Shown here: piece by piece, positions 55,567 to 64,000 of the stretch
Layout: each line of letters begins with the position of its first letter
Numbering within the stretch: the stretch's first letter is position 1
Assembly (NCBI GenBank): GCA_963402885.1
Contig: OY727095.1
Span: forward strand, 1,555,001 to 1,619,000
Direction of reading: 5' to 3'
DNA: 64,000 nucleotides
Source of the DNA: Antedon bifida
Taxonomy: Eukaryota > Echinodermata > Crinoidea > Comatulida > Antedonidae
Notes under the pieces: model-generated
Told to the model about the DNA's origin: nothing
Database searches by the model: none
The model's input: only the letters and a program-made list of their open reading frames with translations
Position numbers and translations under genes: made by a program

Positions 55567-55932
55567 TAAAGGCCAATTTACACAGACGAGTGGTAACGGT
55601 AAGCGGAAAACGAAAAAATAGAATCTATGTATAATTTCTTATGACCATTTACACAGAACACAAACTACGACGTGACTGATTGTTTGTATAAGGATAGTGT
55701 AAAGAAAAATATACATTTAGGATGTTATTAGGCAACAAGTCCCTCTAAAAGGACAGTCAGTCATATTAGTCTAGTCCATACCAGCAGTGCTTGCAACATG
55801 CAGTAGCCTCGAGGCCTACAAGCACCTACTTTCCGCCACACCGTTCGCGAATCCCGCGCGCTATGTGGGACAAGCCACGCGGTTTTCCGCTTACCATTAC
55901 CGTTACCGCTCGTCTGTGTAAATTGGCCTTTA
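55567..55932. mobile_element. MITE family D
   Basis: A 0.37-kb element with about 40-bp inverted ends: AAGGCCAATTTACACAGACGAGTGGTAACGG and CCGTTACCGCTCGTCTGTGTAAATTGGCCTT, flanked by TA. A stray end fragment lies at 57429-57457. Non-coding; the 70-codon ORF overlapping its right part is a by-product. Confidence 0.85.
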
Positions 55933-56081
55933 CACGGTTGATAGTATTTTTAATTCGAATACTTTCCAGTGTATTATTATTATTCATTCCCACAAGTTAT
56001 TAGTGTTCACAATGGTTTTTCTACCAAGCAGTACCGTACGTATTATTATTGTCCTAATGTTTCATTTTAATGTTTCTTTTT

Positions 56082-56272
56082 AGGATGTCTTCCCCAAGAG
56101 CAGACGAAAAACAAAACCTAGACTATCTTACCAAATATATAAATAATTTCTGCAGTCGTCTGTCACATTCACTTAAAAACAAATTTGTATCGATGATCGG
56201 TAATAATGTACAGCTACCACATATGGTATTGATTGCATATACGGTATATAAAGACTACAGGACTTTTTTGTA
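56082..56272 (+). other. possible exon-like ORF, unrecognised
   Basis: A pyrimidine-rich TGTTTCTTTTTAG is followed directly by G ATG TCT TCC and a frame of 62 codons (MSSPRADEKQNLDYLTKYIN ...) ending in TAA at 56270-56272. The composition is protein-like (charged N-terminus, mixed hydrophobics) but I recognise no family and no partner exon. It could be a last exon, a retroposed fragment or chance. Confidence 0.2.
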
Positions 56273-56355
56273 ATGTTATACTATAGGAAATTTATGTAAA
56301 TTAAGACAAAAGTATATATTTTGGTGTAATCATCATACTTGATTATGTTTATGTA

Positions 56356-56412
56356 TCTTTTCTGGTGGGTAAGCCTTAGGCCTAAAGTTATTTGAACTTA
56401 TTTGCCCACCAG
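56356..56412. repeat. short inverted repeat (CTGGTGGGTAA ... TTGCCCACCAG)
   Basis: CTGGTGGGTAAGCC and TTGCCCACCAG face each other across about 35 bp around AAGCCTTAGGCCTAAAG. A possible hairpin. Confidence 0.5.
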
Positions 56413-56874
56413 CCACACATCTTTCTTATATATATATATATGTTTATTGTTAAACAAAACAAACAAATCTACCACATTTATTCGTTCATCATGATTATTA
56501 TTACATATTAACATATTATTATATATTTGTACAAAACAACAATACATCTTTAATTAATAATGGAATTACGGTATCATACCATTACGTTTAGTTAGACATA
56601 ACACATTGAGACATACTAAACTTAACCGAACGATATTATCACTTTTTTGAAAAACAAATAACAATCTCCGTTTTAAAAAAACAGATTCAATATTGGGCTT
56701 GACATACGGAATGGATTTAATTTAGTTTCAAGATTAGAATTAAATTTAATATCCTAGTGACGATCAATCATTTTAAAAGAGTTCCGATTTCAAATATTTT
56801 TTTACGATCAAATCCTGAGACATTTCGCAACAAAAACATTTGATATCGTACACTGTGAACTTATTAGTAACAGG

Positions 56875-57350
56875 TTTGAGTCTGTTTTACACTACGCGAT
56901 TTGAACATTTCTGAGCTCTGATGGCTGCGCGCATTATTTTGCAATACACAAAAAGAGTAAATTTGAATACGCATGCGCATTAGTCAACGCTTTCGATTCA
57001 CGCGAATAAATTCACCTAGTGAAAATTACCGCAAAATAAATGACTGATGAATGAATAAATAAATGAAAATTGTTTAAGTTTGTTTTCCACTAAGTGAATT
57101 TGTTCGCGCGAACGAAAGCTTCAGATTATTCTAATATCTTCTAAATCCCTTTCTGCGACTAATTCTAGTTCCTTGTTAGTAGTTTTCTACTTTTTGCGAA
57201 GAACTTAGTTATGACGTGTGTTCATTAGCACACATACGAATCGAACAGCTCGGATTTGCGCAAAAACATGAGATTCGCGCAAAAACATGGCATTCGCGCA
57301 AAAACATAGGATTCGCGCGAACAAATTCGTCTATTGGAAACAGACTTTAA
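56875..57350. mobile_element. MITE family E, two adjacent copies
   Basis: The right copy (57074-57350) has TTA, AGTTTGTTTTCCACTAAGTG...TTCGCGCGAACG at the left and CGCGCGAACAAATTCG...TGGAAACAGACT, TTA at the right. Three tandem GATTCGCGCAAAAACATG units lie inside it. The left partner (about 56880-57030) has GAGTCTGTTTTACACTACG and an inverse CGCGAATAAATTCACCTAGTG. Non-coding. Confidence 0.7.
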
Positions 57351-58389
57351 GATAAATATCCAGCTTTACCTATTACTTGATTTTATTTATTTAAATATTG
57401 CGTATATAACGAAAAGAAAAGTAAGGTCGATTACGTTACCGCTCGTCTGTGTAAATCCCTCGAGTGTGACAAAATTAAAGGCAATCGCAATCAACTTTTT
57501 TTACCTTCTGGGGAGTCACTAGACATGTTATTACATTAGGTTAAACTACCTAACTACTGAAAAAAGTCTTCCTGGTTTTTATAGCAGAATTTTGCCAAAT
57601 TTGGTATTTGACAATTTTAAGGGAAATTCATGTTTTTTCGTCTTCATCTTCAAATATTTGAATTATATTATATTTAAAATTCATGCCTGTACCTGAGCTT
57701 TAACGTTTCCCTCGAGTTAAAGGCAGTCACAATCAACGTGCCGTGACATATCGGCGATGGATCGATTACGTATGTACTTAATTAAAAAGCAAATGTATCC
57801 GAATTTGATTTAGATTATTTTATTACATTCTTCACACATAAAGTATTGTCTTTCATTCTTCCCACAAGAATTCACTTTGTTCAAAAAGCCAACCATAAAA
57901 AGTTATTGTCAACTAAATAAATGTTATGTACATCACAGATTTATGTTTTTCACACCGTCTAAACGCGGTATTAAGATTGTACATTATCATCATCATTTTA
58001 ATGACATAAATAAAAAACAGGTGTAAACGCAAGTGAAATAAGAGTGTTGAGAATACTAGAATACCAAATGATCCGATGTGCTATGTTAAACAAACCGCTT
58101 ACAGCGAAACATCACAATGGGGTTGGTAAAATAATTGCAATATGTAAGTAGCTAGAGAAATCGAATAGTCTGAAAGATGTAACTGAGAACGAAACGTTAA
58201 CTGAGATCATTTTTAATGATGTTAGCTTAGTGGAGAGGATATCCGTTCAACAACTCGCATTACTGAAGTAGTGCCGTACCTCGAGTGGCACTTTGGGCCT
58301 ACCTTGAGTAATGGTTTTTGCACTTAAGGGGCGCAATATAACGTATAAATAGTGCAAAGAAAACAAAAACCGTCATACATGGGATATTT

Positions 58390-58462
58390 TACAGTCAGCT
58401 GATCGGTTAATGCCTCAGCTTTCCAATCGGTAGGCCTTGGTTCGAATCCCATGCTGATTTGT
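58390..58462 (+). repeat. tRNA-like segment (SINE head)
   Basis: TCAGCTGATCGGTTAATGCC resembles an A box and CTTGGTTCGAATCCC is a canonical B box at tRNA spacing. Stem pairing is imperfect. Probably a tRNA-derived SINE head rather than a tRNA gene. Confidence 0.45.
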
Positions 58463-58742
58463 TCATATTATTGTATTTACAGTAGTATTATACGCATGGT
58501 TAGGTTAAATCAATTAAGAGTTAGTTGCTAGTGTGTGTGACTGTTGCAGTTGTCAGCAGACATGATACTGCCGGAGGTTTATTTTCGCTAGACATGATAC
58601 AGCACGAGAATATTGACCTTGCTACAAAGAAGCATGTATATTCACAGAAATAAAGTATTTCTCTACCACTAAGATAAAATAGTATTTTGTATTTTGTATT
58701 GTTTTTGTAATTTTAATGTGATGGAGGCAAGTTTGAATACAT

Positions 58743-59021
58743 TTGAAATTTGAATTCGAATACTATAAACATGACAGCGAGTTAAAGAATAATAAAGAAC
58801 TAGTTCTTTATTATACTCGGATGATTAGAAACCTCGAACTCAAATATCCGAGTTTTCTAAAACTGAGTGTATCAGACATTCTGGACAGTCTATTGTATCA
58901 GTCAAATGTTATCAATGCAACGCAGCCCCTGATGTCTCCAAAATTACCTAGATCTAGTATCACCACGAAGATAGAGAAGTGGCATTGCTCTTTGCAGCCA
59001 TTCACCCTAAAGTGCCTGTAA
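58743..59021 (+). other. unrecognised 92-codon ORF
   Basis: A frame with a charged N-terminus and a mixed, protein-like composition (LELKYPSFLKLSVSDILDSL). No motif I recognise and no clear splice sites. It could be a decayed mobile-element protein or chance. Confidence 0.2.
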
Positions 59022-59468
59022 GGTCATAGAAAGCTCCCCTAAGGGTGGTTCTTTGTCCCAGTGCGCCTGGTATATTATGTCAGGCTACATACCTGTAAAC
59101 ATCCTTTGCCGCTAGTGTTCAAGTGACACCTTGGTCTTGTTAACAAAAGTACACTCTGAAAACATTGATGACAAAATGTAACAAGAGTATACAATGCGTA
59201 CGTTAGAGAGAAGTCCTTAGGGGCTGCAAGTGAGAATGGTCGTAAGGGTACGGTTTCTAATATCGCCGGAAATGTGAACTTGTGCCCCCTGACTTTTACT
59301 CAACTGCACATCTCATTAACCAATAGCTATACTAATCAAATAGGCCTACGATATAGTATTTGGTAATGAAGTGATACTTCAATATTCAATGGTTAAGTTA
59401 TTTTTGATGTCCTACGGAAATATGCAAGTTTAATGTGATTTAGTTGATTGAAAAGTTAATTAGACTCC

Positions 59469-59765
59469 TTGTACAGACGCACAATGACACGACCTCGTCT
59501 CAAAACTAAGGCATTTCGTCCATGGCAAAGTCTGTCAAAAATGGCCTTCAACATTGTGTTTCGCTTTTACCCGCTCATTATGGTAAAGTTGTTATACGAA
59601 ATACGCTCATCAAAATCTGTTTTCACATTTAAAACTAAACTCAAAACTCATCTCTTCAGAGAAGCATAATCACACGCTACTACTTGCACAGATCTTGGAA
59701 ACACAGCGCTTTGAAACCTTTGTCTCTTGCGCTTTATAAATGTTATTTATTATTATTATTATTAT
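59469..59765 (+). mobile_element. LINE (CR1/L2-like) 3' end fragment
   Basis: The frame at 59469-59669 ends IRSSKSVFTFKTKLKTHLFREA, the typical last residues of CR1/L2-type ORF2 (S---FK--LKTHLF). The 3' UTR has GCGCTTTATAAATGTTATT followed by (ATT)n, the usual LINE tail of this type. The upstream part is frame-shifted and decayed. Confidence 0.7.
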
Positions 59766-60795
59766 TATATATGCACATTTGTTTAACTTACTGCTCCTTG
59801 TGAAATTAAAATGACATAATATGCTTAAAAGATGTTTCTTAAAAATAAATTAAAATGACACTTTATTCCTATGATTTAAATATTATGACGATCCACGCTG
59901 GGTTACGTCTACAATATTATTATCTAAACGCTTTGGGCGTTTACGGATTACGCTTTGGCGTATACGAATTACGCTTTAGGGCGTTTACATGTTGTTCAAA
60001 GTGTATTATGCTGATATTTAAACCTATGCAGTACAATAATACACAGCCATGATGTGTATGTGATGTGTGGACTATTTTTCTATTTAGGCTCATGTCACGT
60101 CCATCTTCAGCCGATGATGTTGCCATCACCTGGCCTGGGCATCACGCAACGGACTTGACACACCGCGTTCCACCAAACAATAAACTAACATATTTCTTGC
60201 TAGGATCCCCATTACTTTATGGATCGCAAACAGCAGTATAATAATTCGATCAAATTAAGATAATTAACAAGATGTTTCAAGAACTATCTATGGCTTCACG
60301 GTGCTGCATTAAGAGTGTGTTCTGAGAGAGTACGTAGTATATTATTACTTGCAGTGTTACAACTAAGTACCATAGTATGTATGAAAGCTATATATTAAAT
60401 ATGTTGCAATAAGCAAGCAGACTGGTGGACGTTAACAACCTTATTTCAGTATAACGTACCATCCTGTTTAATACATTACTTTCTGAAATCCAAAATCCCA
60501 CATTAACTAAATTTATTCAAAGTACAAGTAAAAAAAAATATCAAAATAAAAAACGGATAGGCACTGTCCCTGAGGGTTCCAAAATGTTTCAAATAAATTG
60601 TTTCAAATAAAACTGTTTTTTTTTTGTTATGCATATATTTACATAGGCCTATAGTATTTTTTATATCTTAGGCCTAATTTTTGTTAGCCTATGCCGTTTT
60701 GAGGTACAACCTAGTATAAACAAATTAATAAAATTCTTGAAACGAAACAACATTTTATCAACACTAAAAATTATAGCATTTTTTTTAAATAATAA

Positions 60796-60918
60796 AGGTG
60801 TGGCCATATACGGACATAATGATGTCATATCACTACCATATTTGGGCTTATCACTACCATTATTTGGGCACATCACACTTCTTTGTCAAACTAGTTTAGT
60901 GGTGTAGACAGAGCTTAA
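60796..60918 (-). mobile_element. MITE family A, copy 5
   Basis: Inverse orientation: GGCCATATACGGACATAATGATGTCATATCACTACC, ATTTGGGCACATCACACTTC, TTTGTCAAACTAGTTTAGTGGTGTAGACAGAGCTTAA. The other terminus is degraded. Confidence 0.75.
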
Positions 60919-61043
60919 GAAACTGAAAACTGAAACACCACAAGCCAGGAACGTCTTATTTGAAAAAAATAATAAAATTGATACTACACGAACGCATAAC
61001 GCAAATTTATACGCATGCCATATATAGTGTAATCGGAAAGTCA

Positions 61044-61166
61044 CTAATGAAACATGTATATCCACATTAACTACTCCTACCGTAGTTCAGAGTAAAGACT
61101 GATTCCGTTAATGTATATTTACATTAACTACTCCTACCGTAGTTCAGAGTAAAGACTGATGATGCC
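61044..61166. repeat. tandem duplication, ~63 bp
   Basis: ACATTAACTACTCCTACCGTAGTTCAGAGTAAAGACTGAT occurs twice in a row, with CCGTTAATGTATATTT-type spacers. Confidence 0.85.
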
Positions 61167-62311
61167 GTTAATAGATATAAAAGTCAATGTCTTGTATCTC
61201 TGTTGCTAAACTGTGCAGTGAGGTATCAGTTACCAACAAATTAAATTTCGTCATGTGCTTTATTACATCATGAGAGATAATGTTATTCTTTTGATAATGT
61301 CGTGATTGTTGCTCAATGGCGACCCATTTTTTTTATCTTAAGAGATCTTCCTTCACTCTTCTCAAACATATTTTCAAATCGCACAAGGTTGACAATACAC
61401 AGTACCATCCAGAATACATCACCCTTGCACACGTACTGTCAATAGAAAAATATTCGTAAAAAGCGTCAATATTCTGCAAGGGGTCGATTACGTAACAATT
61501 TAGCAGCTACTTCCTGCTGCTGGGAAACTACTTTTTTGTTAATGTCGTTCATGCCTATCATCTATGGGGTGCCATTGGTGCCATATTTGTTTAGAAATGA
61601 TAATATAACGTCTGTCGTGGTTAACAGCGACATGTACGAACCAATTTGTTTACGACTTATGCGGACGTAATCCGTAAAAATATTAAATAGGAGAACTAGC
61701 CCGAACTTTCGTTTGTTTGTTAAATGCAAGGCCTAGTTCTTCCACTGTCGCTGCATTAATGAATATAGTGTTTTAATACTGCGTAGAATGCCACTGTAAA
61801 ACCCATATGGAAAATATCACCAGTAATGGTAAAGTCGCGTTTTATTGCCGACAAAGTTTAAGTTATCAAAATATTAATCCTTTTACCAGGTCGTTAAACA
61901 TGACAGATTTACCGGATTCAATTCCTAGACTTTGGCCCCACAATGGTGACCCACAGTGTGTCCACTCAAATGTCCGTTTCTCCAAACCCTTCACCTCATC
62001 AGCCAGGGTTTGTCCATCTACGCATGCGTAAACATCGCAGGTGTGTTTGGTCAACTTTGAAACTTATTTTCTAAAGTAATCAGACTGCTTAAAAAGTATT
62101 AAGAGAGATCAATGGACTATTGGAGAGGTTGTTTATTCTATGATGAGACCGACAGAGCAGGTTCACATTTGAAATTATTAAAGTTCAGATTGTATATCAA
62201 GCTTAAGTTGATAAAAGACATTCGCATAGCCACACTTGTCATTTCATAAGCTGTGGTATGAAGCCATTGGCACCGTATTTTAAAGTATGACCATGACGAT
62301 TTGTCTAGAGT

Positions 62312-62697
62312 GTAAAGCTTGGTTCTCACTAGGATGTAACGCAAGAACGAAATCGCAAGGTAATGCTTGGTTCCCACTAAAGTTTTGTTTCCACTAGGAT
62401 GTAACGCAAATAAAGCTAGCAATAGATTAGTCGAATTATCGCCTTTGATTGGTCACTTCGCTTGCGTTGCGGCTTACGTCCTTGCGTTGCGTCCTAGTAG
62501 AAACCCAGACACACAATGATTTGACCAACTACAAGCGATGGATTATTTTCACTGTCGGTTGTCATTGGTCAACTCGCTTGAAGTACTAGTGGGAACCAAC
62601 CTTAAGTGATTTGACCAATCACAGGCTATGGATTAGTCAACTCGCTTGCGTTCCGGCTTAAGTCTTTGCGTTACATCCTAGTGGGAACCACGCTTAA
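62312..62697. mobile_element. MITE family B, composite/nested copies
   Basis: Several family B ends in one block: TAAAGCTTGGTTCTCACTAGGATG at 62312, TGCTTGGTTCCCACTAAAG near 62364, TTTGTTTCCACTAGGATG near 62383, TTGCGTCCTAGTAGAAACC near 62485, TACTAGTGGGAACCAACCTTAA near 62584 and CATCCTAGTGGGAACCACGCTTAA at 62676. The arrangement points to insertions of the element into itself. Confidence 0.75.
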
Positions 62698-64000
62698 CGG
62701 ACACACTATAAAGTGTCCACGTTATACATGTAGCAATGCAGAGACGGCGAAACCAATTTGTTTAAACTTAATCGGATAAAAAAAATCCAATAAATAATTA
62801 TCTTTATAAATTTACATTGCTAAATTTAATAATTTAATCTTACAAATAATAATGATACTTGGAGTAATAATTCATTTTCTAAAGTTATAAGACGGCTTAA
62901 CGGCGATTGGGGAAAACCCAGTTTTTTTATTTGAAATAATTAAAGTTTGAATTGTATATCAAGCTTAAACTGATACAAGACACGTGTAAAAACGTTTTTA
63001 TACCTTGCCCGAGGAAAATGAGGTATAATACATGCAATGTCACATATTGTTACCGCAATCAGTAAATAAATATAAAAGAAATGGTTAAATAAATCAATAG
63101 TGAATTGTTCAAATATATTAAATGTATTGAATTTCTACAACGATGTTGTCATCATTTAAAACTGACAGAAACTTTTATTTTATATTATTTATTGATAATT
63201 TATCTAATGTTCAATGAATTTAAAATGTATGAGGATGAGTGTATACCTAAGGCAAATCACCTATCGTAATAAACAAGATTTATTTTTCAACCACCAATAC
63301 GTTATTCTTATTTCTTTCTGTTGCGCGTACTTCAACATGCATGTTACGTTTGTGCGTTTGTGCGGATCACCGTACTCGTCGTGGTGACGAGTTCAAATCT
63401 TATAGTGTTTACTTTGTTTTTCATCTAGGTAAGGTGGAATCATTGATAGAAGTTGTTTTATTATTTTGAACTTGTTAGGAACGAATTCCCTTCCAACAAA
63501 ATTTGCCGTCATTTTACATTTAAAAGGACAGTAATTAAATTTGATATTAGAAAATATTTTCTGTACGCATTAGCAAAAAATATTAACATTTTGATATCCC
63601 AGTCTTGTTCAATTTTGAACAAAAAATTCATTTTGTCTTGCTTGCTGCTTTTAAATTATTTTATGCTCTTAATTAACTCCTGATCTTATATTCTTGGATC
63701 AAGGAACTCAGACTCAGATCATAGCACCCTATTCTGAAGTTTCAGTAGATAGAGTCTCTAACCGACTCGTACATTTATAGATAGTCAGTTAGACTCTACC
63801 TACTGACAGCTGCGGTTGATCACAGGGAGCTTAAAGTGCGTCTTGTGACTCCATAACTCTTCATCCCAACCTCCTTCATGCCATTGAATGAGCCTGGATG
63901 AAGGAACCGTTCTCAGATCAAGTAACCGATTCTGCAGCTTTCAGTATTATACACTTTAACTCCTTAGCCGGTTGATCATAGGGAACTTAAGTAACTCCCC

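Larger units (their letters stand above)
51483..64000. other. no gene recognised; repeats and transposon remnants
   Basis: This 12.5-kb stretch, upstream of the receptor gene, has no exon I can support. It contains MITEs of families A, B, D and E, a LINE 3' end, tRNA-like segments and small tandem duplications. Two ORFs with weak gene-like context (56084-56272 and 58743-59021, plus strand) match no family I recognise. Confidence 0.5.

Noticed and set aside
55791..56003. 70-codon plus-strand ORF
   Set aside because: Overlaps the right half of the family D MITE.
59855..60052. 65-codon plus-strand ORF with GVYGLRFGVYELRF repeat
   Set aside because: Caused by a short tandem of GGCGTTTACGGATTACGCTTT; no gene-like context.
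61807..62054. Overlapping ORFs on both strands with protein-like composition
   Set aside because: No motif recognised and no splice partners; an ACCAGGTCGTTAAAC / GGATTCAATTCC pair suggests a decayed tRNA-like repeat instead, too weak to annotate.

Overview
This is a 64-kb stretch of AT-rich animal nuclear DNA. It has long introns, GT-AG splice sites, polypurine and GAT/GTC-type simple repeats, several families of short inverted-repeat transposons, and decayed LINE, Penelope and tRNA-related fragments. The very frequent AGGCCTA-type motifs, the Cys-loop receptor and CPEB content, and this repeat mixture suggest a marine deuterostome invertebrate. An echinoderm is my best guess (inference, not proven). 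No prokaryotic features, operons or CRISPR arrays are present.

Two protein-coding genes are supported, both on the minus strand. (1) At 2409-6979 are the first two coding exons of a CPEB2/3/4-type cytoplasmic polyadenylation element-binding protein: a Q/N/S-rich N-terminal exon of 368 codons and a conserved 118-nt exon. The RRM and zinc-binding exons are not seen and must lie beyond base 1. (2) At 15304-51482 is a complete seven-exon nicotinic acetylcholine receptor-like (Cys-loop ligand-gated channel) subunit of 528 residues, rebuilt exon by exon with all splice phases matching. It has a signal peptide exon, the exons with classical 45-nt and 110-nt lengths, the Cys-loop, TM1-TM4 and a 158-residue cytoplasmic loop. 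It lacks the vicinal Cys pair of alpha subunits. Its first intron is about 26.6 kb and holds much of the window's repeat content.

Layout: 1-2408 CPEB intron and flank; 2409-6979 CPEB exons; about 7.0-7.25 kb candidate CPEB 5' region; 7.3-15.3 kb intergenic, repeat-bearing; 15.3-24.8 kb receptor exons 7 to 2; 24.8-51.4 kb receptor intron 1, containing a perfect 9 x 26-bp minisatellite, a 7 x 14-bp array, a 160-bp tandem array, a Penelope 3' fragment, a LINE fragment and a 0.4-kb polypurine tract; 51.5-64 kb apparently gene-free, with transposon copies, a LINE 3' end and tRNA-like segments. The two genes show no functional link other than both being typical of nervous tissue. I found no convincing new multi-gene system. 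The most interesting points are the divergent non-alpha receptor subunit, the group of unrelated-interior MITE families with similar termini and TTA/TA flanks, and the perfect minisatellite.
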